From JBCBCP01 sp039178165 (lineage in GTDB: Bacteria; Pseudomonadota; Alphaproteobacteria; Rhodobacterales; Rhodobacteraceae), in assembly GCA_039178165.1 (NCBI GenBank), contig JBCDFL010000046.1:1-18258 (forward strand): 18,258 nucleotides of DNA, in the 5' to 3' direction. The notes below the pieces were generated by a model. That model was not told the origin of the DNA, searched no databases, and was given only the letters and a program-made list of their open reading frames with translations. The position numbers were made by a program, and so were the translations under genes. Of this stretch, positions 7,608 to 15,474 are shown in pieces; positions within the stretch are counted from its first letter, which is position 1, and each line of letters starts with the position of its first letter.

Positions 7608-7612
7608 AAAGG
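7608..7612 (+). promoter_or_regulatory. Ribosome-binding site that decides the GTG start at 7620
   Basis: AAAGG lies 7 bases before GTG at 7620-7622. The in-frame ATG at 7545 lacks such a site, and the 25 residues it would add (proline/arginine/alanine rich) do not look like a domain start. The protein from 7620 begins (M)QNNPHTTLVTP. Confidence 0.6.
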
Positions 7613-7619
7613 TGCCGCA

Positions 7620-10160
7620 GTGCAGAACAACCCGCATACCACCCTGGTGACCCCGACCGCGCCCATCGCCACGACGACCCATGGCGGGCGGGCGAAATGC
7701 CTGCAGCGTCTGACGCGGCTCGACCTGCCGGTTCCCCCGACCGTCGCGCTGTCGTTCGAGGCGGTGCACGACATCGCCGGCGGCGCGCTGCCCGACATCG
7801 CGGCGATCCTGACGCAATTTCCCGGCGCGGCGCTGCTGTGCGTGCGTCCGTCCTCGGAGGATCCTGACTGGGGCGGGCCCGGGGCGATCCTGAACATCGG
7901 GATGAACGCCGAACGGCACGCGGGTCTGTCGGCTCAGATCGGCGCCGACGCCGCGACGGATATCTATGTCCGCTTCGTGCAGTCCTACGCCACGTCCGTC
8001 GCGCGGCTGGATCCCGACATGTTCGAGGGGATCGATATGGGCGATCCAAGCGCGTTGGAGGCGTGCCTGCGTGCCTACGAGGACGAGATGGAGGAGCCGT
8101 TTCCCGAAGACATCGCCACCCAGCTTGCCGGTGTCCTACGCTCTATGGCCCGCGCGTGGGAGGGGACGTCGGCCCGCCTCTTGCGTATGGCCAAGGGCGC
8201 GCCGGCGGATGCCGGGCTTGGCCTCGTCGTGCAGCAAATGGCGCTTGGCGTGGGCGAGGCGGGAGAGAACGGCGCGGGTGTTTTGCAGCTTGTCAGCTCG
8301 CACACGGGGCTGGCGCAGATCACCGGGCGGTACCAGCGCCAGGCGCAGGGGCGCGAGGCGCTGACCGGCGGGGCGGAGGCGCTGTACCTGACCCGCGACC
8401 CACGCGGCCCCTCGCTGGAGGATTCCCAGCCCGAGATTTTCGCGCGCCTCGTCGAACACGCCCGCCTGATGCGGACCCGCCTGCGGGAGGAGATGCAGGT
8501 CGAATTCACCATCGAGGCGGGGCATTTGCACATCCTCGACGGCGTGCGCGTGGCGCGCGGGCCGCGGGCAGCGGTGCGCATCGCCGTCGACCTGGCCCGC
8601 GACGGTATCATCCCGCGCGAAGAGGCGGTGATGCGGATCGAGCCGCGTGCGCTCAGCGCCCTGTTGCACCGGCAAATCGCCCCTGGCGCGCCGCGCGATG
8701 TGGCTGGCACCGGCATCGCCGCTAGCCCCGGCGCCGCGACCGGGCGCATCGTCTTCTCCGCCACCGAAGCCCAAGCCAGCGCTGCGCGGGGGGAGCCGTG
8801 CATCCTCGTCCGGCGCGAGACGGTGCCCGAAGACATCCGCGGCATGCACGCCGCCGCCGGCGTCCTGACCGAGCGCGGCGGGATCACCAGCCACGCCGCC
8901 GTTATCGGGCGCGGCATTGGCCTGCCATGTGTCGTCGGCACCTCCGACATGCGGTTCCAGACGGTCAAACGGCAGCTTGTCTGCGCCGATGGGCGCATCC
9001 TGCGCGAGGGGGATGAGATCACCATCGACGGTGCCTCCGGCCAGGTGCTGCATGGCGCGCCGGAGACGCAGGAGGCCGCGTTGGACGATGCGTTCGGCGA
9101 TCTGATGGACTGGGCGGATGCCGCGCGGGACATCAAGGTGCGCGCCAATGCCGACACGCCTGCGGACGCGCAGACGGCGCGGAACTTCAAGGCGCAAGGC
9201 ATCGGCCTGTGCCGGACGGAGCATATGTTCTTCGATCCCGGGCGCCTGACGGTGATGCGCGAGATGATCTTTGCCGGCAACGCCGAAGGCCGACGCGCGG
9301 CGCTGGAACGGCTGCTTCCGATCCAGCGGGAGGATTTCACCCAGCTCTTCCGTATCATGCAGGGCCAGCCGGTCTGCATCCGCTTGTTCGACCCGCCCCT
9401 GCACGAGTTTCTGCCAACCGCGAAACAGGGCCAGCGCGAACTGGCCGAAGCGCTCGGCCTGCCGCTGCAGGAGGTGACACGCCGGATCGAGGCGATGAGC
9501 GAATATAACCCCATGCTGGGCCTGCGCGGCGTGCGGCTGGGCGTGACCGTGCCGGAGATCTACGAGATGCAGGCGCGCGCCATCTTCGAGGCGACCATAG
9601 ATGCCAGCGTGGATGGCGCCGCGGTGGTGCCAGAGATCATGATCCCCCTCGTCTCCGCCAAGCGGGAGGTGGAGTTGGTGCGCGCGCGCGTCGACGCCAT
9701 CGCCGCCTCGGTCCGGGCGGAGCGGGACGCGGACTTCACCTACCGTCTGGGCGTCATGGTGGAGACGCCCCGCGCCGCCCTGCGCGCCGGGGAGATCGCG
9801 GACCATTGCGCCTTCCTCAGCTTCGGGACGAACGACCTGACCCAGATGACCTACGGGCTCAGCCGCGACGATGCGGGGCGGTTCATGTCGGATTACGTAC
9901 GGCAGGAAGTCTTTGCCGAAGACCCGTTCCACGTCCTCGACACCGATGGTGTGGGCGAGTTGCTACGCATCGGCGCGGAACGGGGCCGGCAGGCCGCCCC
10001 TGACTTGACCCTGTCGATCTGCGGCGAACACGGCGGTAACCCCGAATCGATTGCCTTCTGCCGTGACGCGGGCTTTGACTATGTCAGCTGCTCGCCCTTC
10101 CGCGTGCCGGTGGCCCGCTTGGCTGCCGCGCAGCTCGCGATTTCCGAAAAAGTGTCTTAA
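7620..10160 (+). CDS. Pyruvate phosphate dikinase-like PEP-utilising protein with altered nucleotide-binding domain
   Basis: An 846-residue protein with PPDK layout. The N-terminal PEP/pyruvate-binding (ATP-grasp-like) domain spans about 1-355. The swivelling phosphohistidine domain spans about 365-480, with GGITSHAAVIGRG giving catalytic His425 and the regulatory-type Thr423 two residues earlier. The C-terminal barrel (about 505-840) has GIGLCRTEHMFF, RLFDPPLHEFLP, MVETPRA, GTNDLTQMTYGLSRDD and the general acid Cys801 in ICGEHGG, ending YVSCSPFRVPVARLAAAQ. The first domain is unusual. From memory PPDK has GGKGANL, FTRNPSTGE and QTRNGKRT; here the aligned places read GGRAKCL, LQLVSSHTGLA and LDGVRVARGP, so key ATP contacts are changed. 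VRPSSED partly keeps the VRS arginine. PPDK makes PEP from pyruvate, ATP and Pi; whether this protein does is doubtful. glyQ-glyS-ppdK proximity is known in alphaproteobacteria. Confidence 0.85.
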   Translation: MQNNPHTTLVTPTAPIATTTHGGRAKCLQRLTRLDLPVPPTVALSFEAVHDIAGGALPDIAAILTQFPGAALLCVRPSSEDPDWGGPGAILNIGMNAERHAGLSAQIGADAATDIYVRFVQSYATSVARLDPDMFEGIDMGDPSALEACLRAYEDEMEEPFPEDIATQLAGVLRSMARAWEGTSARLLRMAKGAPADAGLGLVVQQMALGVGEAGENGAGVLQLVSSHTGLAQITGRYQRQAQGREALTGGAEALYLTRDPRGPSLEDSQPEIFARLVEHARLMRTRLREEMQVEFTIEAGHLHILDGVRVARGPRAAVRIAVDLARDGIIPREEAVMRIEPRALSALLHRQIAPGAPRDVAGTGIAASPGAATGRIVFSATEAQASAARGEPCILVRRETVPEDIRGMHAAAGVLTERGGITSHAAVIGRGIGLPCVVGTSDMRFQTVKRQLVCADGRILREGDEITIDGASGQVLHGAPETQEAALDDAFGDLMDWADAARDIKVRANADTPADAQTARNFKAQGIGLCRTEHMFFDPGRLTVMREMIFAGNAEGRRAALERLLPIQREDFTQLFRIMQGQPVCIRLFDPPLHEFLPTAKQGQRELAEALGLPLQEVTRRIEAMSEYNPMLGLRGVRLGVTVPEIYEMQARAIFEATIDASVDGAAVVPEIMIPLVSAKREVELVRARVDAIAASVRAERDADFTYRLGVMVETPRAALRAGEIADHCAFLSFGTNDLTQMTYGLSRDDAGRFMSDYVRQEVFAEDPFHVLDTDGVGELLRIGAERGRQAAPDLTLSICGEHGGNPESIAFCRDAGFDYVSCSPFRVPVARLAAAQLAISEKVS

Positions 10161-10287
10161 TTCAGAGCGGTAGGGGCCCTGGCCACACGCTAGCGTACGG
10201 CGCAATCGGGCCGGCGCCGAGCGGTTTCTGGACGAAAGACCCGTTTTGGCCTATTTGCGCGGTGCCCGAAACAACCTTTGGTGTTCT

Positions 10288-10908
10288 ATGCGCCTGCTCC
10301 TAGCCGCTGCATTGTTGATCTTTGGCCTGCCCGCGACCGCGTCCGAAAAGACCGCGCGCGAGTTGATGAAGATCGAACGGCAAGGCCTCAAAGGCCTCAG
10401 CCGCGCGCGCCTGGCGGAGATGATAACGGAGCCCGGCACCTCCCATTCCGGCCTCAACTTCACCACCGCCTGGCTCGACGATCAGCCCAAGGCCAAGGGC
10501 GACGCCAATTGGCGCTGCCTGAGCGAGGCGCTTTACTTCGAAGCGCGGGGGGAGACGGTGAAGGGGCAATTCGCGGTGGCCGAGGTGATCCTCAACCGGG
10601 TGAAATCGGCGCGGTTTCCCGGCTCCCTCTGCGGGGTGATCAACCAGGGGACCGGCAAGCGCTACCAATGTCAGTTCACCTATACTTGCGATGGCCATGC
10701 CGAAACGATTGGCGAGCCGCGCGCCTGGGACCGGGTGGCGAAGGTTGCCCGCGCGGCCATCGACGGCAAGGCGCCTGTCCTGACCAAGGGCGCGACGCAT
10801 TACCACACGACCGCCGTGCGTCCGAACTGGAGCCGCGTCTACACCCGCACCGCGCGGATCGGCGTGCACATCTTCTACCGCCACACCTTCTGCACCGCCT
10901 CCAACTGA
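10288..10908 (+). CDS. Exported cell wall hydrolase, SleB/Hydrolase_2 family
   Basis: A 206-residue protein. The ATG at 10288 gives a clear signal peptide (MRLLLAAALLIFGLPATAS, cleavage near residue 18); the longer frame from TTG at 10246 would spoil it. No strong ribosome-binding site is visible. The C-terminal domain (about 72-203) carries CLSEALYFEARGET, with the EARGE glutamates (E85, E89) expected to be catalytic. It continues with VAEVILNRVKS, FPGSLCGVINQ, QCQFTYTCDG and GATHYHTT, which is the core of the spore-cortex-lytic/SleB-type hydrolases found widely in non-sporulating alphaproteobacteria. The family cleaves the glycan strands of peptidoglycan. Four cysteines (C115, C128, C134, C202) could form disulfides in the periplasm. 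It stands alone, with a 127-base gap upstream and a 98-base gap downstream. Confidence 0.85.
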   Translation: MRLLLAAALLIFGLPATASEKTARELMKIERQGLKGLSRARLAEMITEPGTSHSGLNFTTAWLDDQPKAKGDANWRCLSEALYFEARGETVKGQFAVAEVILNRVKSARFPGSLCGVINQGTGKRYQCQFTYTCDGHAETIGEPRAWDRVAKVARAAIDGKAPVLTKGATHYHTTAVRPNWSRVYTRTARIGVHIFYRHTFCTASN

Positions 10909-11006
10909 CGCTTTTGCGCCTTGGCGCGCCGCGGCTGGGCGTCTAAACGGGCCGCGCGCGTGGCACCCCCTCCCAAGTGAACCGCCGGCGCAGAGAGGCG
11001 TGAGAT

Positions 11007-11918
11007 ATGGCATCCGAAGTACACCTGGCGTTTGCCCACCCCGAGGGGCGCGCGGCGGCCACGGCCTCCCGCCCGCTGGACCGTATTTCGGTCCGCGATC
11101 ACGTGGTCGAGGTCGAGATTGGCGCCTTCCAGGCCGAGCGGGGGGTGACCCAGCGCATCCGCTTCAACATCGTGGTCGAGGTCGCTCCGCCCGACGCCCC
11201 CCTGGGCGACGATGTGGATCGCATCCTCAGCTATGACCGCGTGACCGAAGCCATCACGGGTGAGCTGGCGGATGAGCGCCTCAACCTGCTGGAGACACTG
11301 GCCGAACGCGTCGCCGACCGCATCCTGGCCGAACCGCAGGCCGTCCGCGCGTTCGTGCGTATCGAAAAGCTGGACCGCGGCCCCGGCGCTTTGGGGGTTG
11401 AGATCGTGCGCGCCCGCAATGCGGACGCCCCGCGGGACGAGGACGCCCCACACCCACAACTGGTCTATCTGTCCAACGCGGCCATCGCCTCGCCCCATCT
11501 GGGGGCCTGGATCGACCAGCTGCATGCCGGCGGGCAGCCGTTGATCTTCTGTGTCGGGGCGCCGGACACGCCAGCGCCGCAGACCGGGCACAAATGGACC
11601 CAGCGGCGCATCGACCTGCTGGCGATCGAGCAGAACGCCTGGGTCCTCGCCTCCAAAGACGATCGCTGCGTCGTCGTCTCCACCCGGACGGAGCTGGATT
11701 GGGCGATGAAGAATGGCCAGACCTGCGTCTGGGCGCCCTCGAAGATCGTGTTGGACGCAGTCGACGGCCCGTCGGCCCTGCCGCGCGATGCGGTCGCGCT
11801 GGCCGCCTGGTTCGCCGCAACGTTCGAGGCGCAGGAGATGGTCGTGATCGGCGCCGATCTGCCGGGCGCGGCGTCCGTCCCGTTACGCGCCGTGCCGGTG
11901 GATGCCGTAAAGCTGTAG
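11007..11918 (+). CDS. folB: Dihydroneopterin aldolase with extra C-terminal domain
   Basis: A 303-residue protein. Residues about 26-137 are a FolB domain: RISVRDHVVEVEIGAFQAER (IG and the Glu of the pterin site), then ILSYDRVTEAI (Tyr76), LNLLETLAERVADRIL, and VRIEKLDRGPGALGVEIVR with catalytic Lys121. This enzyme converts dihydroneopterin to 6-hydroxymethyl-dihydropterin and glycolaldehyde in folate synthesis. Ordinary FolB is about 120 residues. Here a linker of acidic and proline residues (138-150) leads to a second domain of about 150 residues that I do not recognise, with hydrophobic strand-like segments (PLIFCVGAP, CVVVSTRTEL, TCVWAPSKIVLD, EMVVIGADL). AGAGAGG-like purines (GAGAGG) precede the ATG. 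It leads the folB-folP-glmM operon with a 3-base gap to folP. Confidence 0.88.
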   Translation: MASEVHLAFAHPEGRAAATASRPLDRISVRDHVVEVEIGAFQAERGVTQRIRFNIVVEVAPPDAPLGDDVDRILSYDRVTEAITGELADERLNLLETLAERVADRILAEPQAVRAFVRIEKLDRGPGALGVEIVRARNADAPRDEDAPHPQLVYLSNAAIASPHLGAWIDQLHAGGQPLIFCVGAPDTPAPQTGHKWTQRRIDLLAIEQNAWVLASKDDRCVVVSTRTELDWAMKNGQTCVWAPSKIVLDAVDGPSALPRDAVALAAWFAATFEAQEMVVIGADLPGAASVPLRAVPVDAVKL

Positions 11919-11921
11919 CCG

Positions 11922-12920
11922 GTGGACTATTTTCGACCCATTCCGCAGGTCGGCCCGGGCCGGCCCGCTGGCGCGCTGGCGCTTGCGGGCGGGTGGGCCT
12001 GGACGGCCTTCGCGGAACATCTGCGCCGGGACGCGCCGCCGCGCGTGATCCCTGTCGCCGCCGTGCCCGCCGCGTGGGTGCAGGCGTGGACCGCCCCGCG
12101 CGCGCCCACAGCCGGCGTGACGTGGGACGCGCCGCGCCTCATGGGCGTCGTGAACGCGACGCCCGACAGCTTTTCCGACGGCGGGCGCAGCCGGGACGAA
12201 AGCCTGATCCACGCGCAAGGACTGGCGCAGCGCGCGGATATCCTCGACATCGGCGGCGAATCCACCCGTCCGGGCGCACAGGACGTCGACGCGGAGGAAG
12301 AGGTGTCACGCACCGCCCCCCTGATCTACGCCCTGCGTGCGGCAGGGGTGAGCGCACCCATTTCCATCGACACGCGCAAGGCCGCCGTCGCGGAGGCGGC
12401 GTTGGAGGCCGGCGCCGATATCGTGAATGACGTGTCGGGCTTCACTTACGACACCGACCTCGCGCCGCTCTGCGCCGCGCGGGGCATTCCGGTCTGCGTG
12501 ATGCACGCGCAGGGGGACCCCGCGACGATGCAGGACGATCCCGTTTATGACAATGTGTTACTGGACGTCTACGACTTCCTCTCCGCCCGCATCGCGGCGC
12601 TGCGGGCCTTGGGTATCGCGCGGGTTATCGCCGATCCGGGCATTGGGTTCGGCAAGACACGGGCGCATAATCTTGCGTTGATCCAGCGGCTTAGCCTCTT
12701 TCACGGGCTGGGGGCGCCGATCCTTCTGGGCGCATCGCGCAAACGCTTCATCGGCGGGATCGGCGGCGCGGCGCGGGCGCAGGACCGGGATCCAGGCTCC
12801 GCGGCTGTGGCGCTCGCGGCCCTCGGGCAGGGTGTTCAGCTAATCCGCGCTCATGACGTGGCCGGCCACGCCCAGGCCATTGCGCTGTGGCGGGCCAGCG
12901 TGGCAAATTCCGCCCCATGA
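11922..12920 (+). CDS. folP: Dihydropteroate synthase
   Basis: A 332-residue enzyme started by GTG 3 bases after the folB stop. It joins p-aminobenzoate to hydroxymethyl-dihydropterin pyrophosphate and is the sulfonamide target. All family signatures are present: MGVVNATPDSFSDGG (74-88), ADILDIGGESTRPGA (105-119), ISIDTRKAAVAEAALEAGAD (147-166), IVNDVSGF, VCVMHAQGDP, VIADPGIGFGKT (235-246), ILLGASRKRFIG (267-278) and IRAHDV. The barrel begins near residue 70. The first 70 residues form an N-terminal extension, which I recall as usual in Rhodobacteraceae FolP and which may be a small separate domain. A later start would remove it but lacks a better ribosome-binding site. The end overlaps glmM by 4 bases (ATGA). 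Confidence 0.95.
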   Translation: MDYFRPIPQVGPGRPAGALALAGGWAWTAFAEHLRRDAPPRVIPVAAVPAAWVQAWTAPRAPTAGVTWDAPRLMGVVNATPDSFSDGGRSRDESLIHAQGLAQRADILDIGGESTRPGAQDVDAEEEVSRTAPLIYALRAAGVSAPISIDTRKAAVAEAALEAGADIVNDVSGFTYDTDLAPLCAARGIPVCVMHAQGDPATMQDDPVYDNVLLDVYDFLSARIAALRALGIARVIADPGIGFGKTRAHNLALIQRLSLFHGLGAPILLGASRKRFIGGIGGAARAQDRDPGSAAVALAALGQGVQLIRAHDVAGHAQAIALWRASVANSAP

Positions 12921-14269
12921 GCAAGCTTTTTGGCACCGATGGGGTGCGCGGGACGGCCAATACAGGGGCCATGACCGCCGAGAATGCGCTGCGCATCGGC
13001 GCCGCGGTAGGTCGTTATTTCAAACGGGGGGATGCGGGCGAGCACCGCGTCGTGATCGGTAAGGACACGCGCCGGTCAGGATACATGTTCGAAAGCGCGC
13101 TGGGTGCGGGCTTGATGAGCACGGGCATGAACGTGTTCTTCATGGGACCGGTGCCGACGCCGGCAGTGGGGTTGCTCACACGCTCCATGCGGGCCGATTT
13201 GGGGGTCATGATCTCTGCCAGTCACAACCCGGCGGAAGACAATGGCATAAAATTCTTCGGCCCCGATGGCTTCAAGCTGTCCGACGCGGCGGAGGCTGAG
13301 ATCGAAGCGCTGGTCGCCAGCGGCGTCGATCCCATCACGCCGCGTGAGATTGGGCGTGCCAAGCGGATCGACGACAGCCGCTTTCGCTACCTCGAACGGG
13401 TCAAATCGACCTTCCCGCGCCAGATGCGGCTGGACGGGCTGAAGGTCGTCGTCGATTGCGCCAACGGCGCCGCGCACCGGGTCGCCCCCGAAGCCTTGTG
13501 GGAGCTGGGCGCCCAGGTCGTGCCGGTCGGGACCAGCCCGGACGGGCACAACATCAACCGCGGCTGCGGCTCCACCCATCCGGAGATCGCGGCACAAAGC
13601 GTCGTGGCCCATGGCGCGGACGTGGCGATCTGCCTCGACGGGGATGCGGACCGGGTGATCCTGGTCGATGAGACAGGCGCGGTGGGGGATGGCGACCAAT
13701 TGATGGCCTTGCTCGCCGCCCGCTGGGCGGAGGAGGACCGCCTCAAGGGCGGCGCGCTCGTCGCCACGGTGATGAGCAATCTGGGCCTTGAGCGTTTCCT
13801 GGACGGGCGCGGTCTGCGGCTGGAGCGGACGCGCGTCGGCGACCGATATGTGGTGGAACGGATGCGCGCCGGCGGCTTTAACCTGGGCGGTGAGCAGTCG
13901 GGCCATATCGTCATGACGGACCACGCGACCACGGGCGATGGCCTGATGGCGGGTCTGCAATTCATGGCCGAGATGGTGCGCACCGGTCGCCGCGCCTCCG
14001 AGCTGTTGCGCAATTTCGAGCCTGTGCCGCAGCTGCTGAAAAACGTGCGCTTCGGCGCGGGGCAGGCGCCGCTCGACGATGGATCGGTGCAGGCCTCCAT
14101 CGCGCAGGCCGAGGCGCGGCTGAGCGGCAATGGCCGTCTGCTGATCCGCAAGTCCGGGACCGAGCCCTTGATCCGGGTGATGGCCGAAAGCGAGGATTCG
14201 GGCATCCTGACCGAAGCGGTGGACAGCGTCGTCGCCGCGGTCGAGGCGGCGGTCACGGCCCCGGCCTAA
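12917..14269 (+). CDS. glmM: Phosphoglucosamine mutase
   Basis: A 450-residue enzyme, the normal length. It interconverts glucosamine-6-phosphate and glucosamine-1-phosphate on the way to UDP-GlcNAc for peptidoglycan and lipid A. The start is the ATG in the ATGA overlap with folP, giving the canonical N-terminus SKLFGTDGVRG. The phosphoserine loop is ISASHNPAEDNGIKFFGPDG with active Ser102, the Mg site is DGDADR (241-246), the sugar-binding loop GEQSGH is at 325-330, and the phosphate-binding loop RKSGTEPLIR is at 411-420. All catalytic residues are intact. Folate genes upstream of glmM are a common arrangement in bacteria. The 3' end overlaps the oppositely oriented transporter gene by 4 bases. 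Confidence 0.97.
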   Translation: MSKLFGTDGVRGTANTGAMTAENALRIGAAVGRYFKRGDAGEHRVVIGKDTRRSGYMFESALGAGLMSTGMNVFFMGPVPTPAVGLLTRSMRADLGVMISASHNPAEDNGIKFFGPDGFKLSDAAEAEIEALVASGVDPITPREIGRAKRIDDSRFRYLERVKSTFPRQMRLDGLKVVVDCANGAAHRVAPEALWELGAQVVPVGTSPDGHNINRGCGSTHPEIAAQSVVAHGADVAICLDGDADRVILVDETGAVGDGDQLMALLAARWAEEDRLKGGALVATVMSNLGLERFLDGRGLRLERTRVGDRYVVERMRAGGFNLGGEQSGHIVMTDHATTGDGLMAGLQFMAEMVRTGRRASELLRNFEPVPQLLKNVRFGAGQAPLDDGSVQASIAQAEARLSGNGRLLIRKSGTEPLIRVMAESEDSGILTEAVDSVVAAVEAAVTAPA

Positions 14270-15183
14270 CCCCTGCCAAAGAGGCGCCGCAGCGCGCCCC
14301 ACTGGCTCAGCGCCACGCCGCCGAGGATCAGCGCCATCGCGCCCAGCAGCGTGGGCGGGAGCGGCTCATCCAGAAGCCAGGCGCCCAGCAGGACGGACCA
14401 CAGCGGCACCTGGTAATTGGTCAGGGACATGAAGACCGGCCCGGCAGTGCGGATGACCAGCACGCGCAGGAAGTTTGCGGCCGCGGTCGGCACCAGACCC
14501 AGGAACGCGACGATCAGCAGCGTGTCCCGGTCCGGCAGGGGTGGCGGGCCCTCCACCGCCCAAGCCACCGGCAGGGCCAGGGCAGCACCGATCAGCAGCA
14601 GCAGGGTCGCAAGGCCGATGGGATCGACGGGCGGCAGGCGGCGCATCAGAATGGAGGAGACGCCGTAGCAGCCCGCCGCCGTGATGCAGGCGATCCGGCC
14701 CGCCGTCTCCCGCGCGGCGCCGGTACTGTCGAGCGCTGCGCCGCCGATCAGAACGCAGACGCCGGCGAAACCGATCAGAAATCCGATGGTGCGGCGCAGG
14801 TGCATCCGCTCCCCCGGCACGAACAGATGTGCCAGCGGAAGAACGATCAGCGCGACGGAGGCCATCGACACCCCGGCAAACCCTGCGGTCACGTATTGCT
14901 GGCCCCAGGCCAGCAGGCAAAAGGGCACGGTGCTGGACAGCGCCCCGATCGCCAGCAGTGCAGCGCGTGCGCTGGGGGGCGGGGGGCCATCGAACAGGCG
15001 CCAACCCCGCAGTCCCCAGATCGCCACCATCACGATGGCCGCAAATCCAATCCGCCCGGCGGCTAGCCAAAAGGGCGATAGCCCGCGCAAGCCAAGCTCA
15101 GTGACCAGAAAGGTGCCGCCCCAGGTCAGCCCCAATGCGCCGATCATCGCCCAAGAGGCCAGCGTGATGCGCGGCGCGCTCAT
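14266..15183 (-). CDS. EamA/DMT-family transporter
   Basis: A 305-residue inner-membrane protein with about ten hydrophobic segments in two repeats (about 8-140 and 155-295), as in EamA (DUF6) drug/metabolite transporters. Typical landmarks are GLTWGGTFLVTELGLRGLSPF at the first helix (written here as family pattern WGGTF...P), AGRIGFAA, a long helix ending the first repeat, and in the second repeat FLRVLVIRTAGP, then LTNYQVPLWSVLLGAWLLDEPL, a stretch close to the usual PxxAxLLGxxxLGE motif. The start is at 15183; AAAGAG lies just upstream. The longer open frame toward 15453 runs antisense to the small gene at 15259. Substrate cannot be told from sequence; exporters of amino acids or metabolites are usual. 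It converges with glmM, sharing 14266-14269. Confidence 0.88.
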   Translation of the reverse strand: MSAPRITLASWAMIGALGLTWGGTFLVTELGLRGLSPFWLAAGRIGFAAIVMVAIWGLRGWRLFDGPPPPSARAALLAIGALSSTVPFCLLAWGQQYVTAGFAGVSMASVALIVLPLAHLFVPGERMHLRRTIGFLIGFAGVCVLIGGAALDSTGAARETAGRIACITAAGCYGVSSILMRRLPPVDPIGLATLLLLIGAALALPVAWAVEGPPPLPDRDTLLIVAFLGLVPTAAANFLRVLVIRTAGPVFMSLTNYQVPLWSVLLGAWLLDEPLPPTLLGAMALILGGVALSQWGALRRLFGRG

Positions 15184-15258
15184 CTCTTTGGAACTCTGGC
15201 GCCCGGCCGCGTGTTGTGTGGGCAAGACAGTGCGATCCACGCAACATAGGAGACGACA

Positions 15259-15429
15259 ATGACAGTTGAGTATATTGGCATCATCGCCCTGGCCATGATC
15301 ACGTTCGGCGCGGTTCTGTTCTTCGCCCTGCGCAGCAAAGCGAAAATTGAAGAGCGGATGGAGAGCGACACGCCGAAATCGACGCTCGCCGCCGACAAGT
15401 CGAGCACCGGTAAACCGGTCGACGTGTAA
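15259..15429 (+). CDS. Small single-pass membrane protein, unknown function (56 aa)
   Basis: ATG at 15259 is preceded by TAGGAGA with a 5-base gap, a strong ribosome-binding site, and the frame closes with TAA at 15427-15429. The predicted peptide begins MTVEYIGIIALAMITFGAV. It has one hydrophobic helix (about residues 5-24, continuing LFFAL), then basic residues RSKAK, and a polar tail rich in Ser, Thr, Lys and Asp. The positive charges after the helix predict a cytoplasmic C-terminus. A strong terminator hairpin starts 10 bases after the stop, which supports a separate transcription unit. It is divergent from the EamA transporter, with 75 bases between starts that must hold both promoters. 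Function unknown; I recall similar short hypothetical proteins in Rhodobacteraceae but cannot name a family. Confidence 0.75.
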   Translation: MTVEYIGIIALAMITFGAVLFFALRSKAKIEERMESDTPKSTLAADKSSTGKPVDV

Positions 15430-15438
15430 GACCGCAAA

Positions 15439-15465
15439 GGCCCGCCCGAGCATCTCGGGCGGGCC
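15439..15465. terminator. Strong bidirectional intrinsic terminator
   Basis: A perfect 12-bp stem, GGCCCGCCCGAG (15439-15450) and CTCGGGCGGGCC (15454-15465), has a 3-base loop CAT. On the plus strand it is followed by TCATTCGTTTTAGTT; on the minus strand by TTTGCGGTCTT. It sits between the stops of two convergent genes, the 56-residue protein (15429) and ilvC (15475), and can serve both. Confidence 0.9.
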
Positions 15466-15474
15466 TCATTCGTT

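Noticed and set aside
8136..9932. 598-residue minus-strand open frame opposite the PPDK-like gene
   Set aside because: A shadow of a high-GC gene: His/Arg/Asp-rich composition without domain signatures, while the opposite strand has clear catalytic motifs.
10909..11006. GC-rich inverted repeat (CGCGGC / GCCGCG) before folB as terminator
   Set aside because: The loop is 15 bases, there is no T-run, and such repeats are expected by chance at this base composition.
13076..14302. 408-residue minus-strand open frame opposite glmM
   Set aside because: Shadow frame; glmM on the other strand has all family motifs and the antisense product resembles nothing.
14681..15262. 193-residue plus-strand open frame opposite the EamA transporter
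   Set aside because: Polar, proline/arginine-rich shadow; the minus strand gives ten well-formed membrane helices.
15184..15453. 90-residue N-terminal extension of the EamA protein
   Set aside because: Charged, non-membrane residues running antisense to the small gene at 15259; the helix pattern starts properly at 15183.
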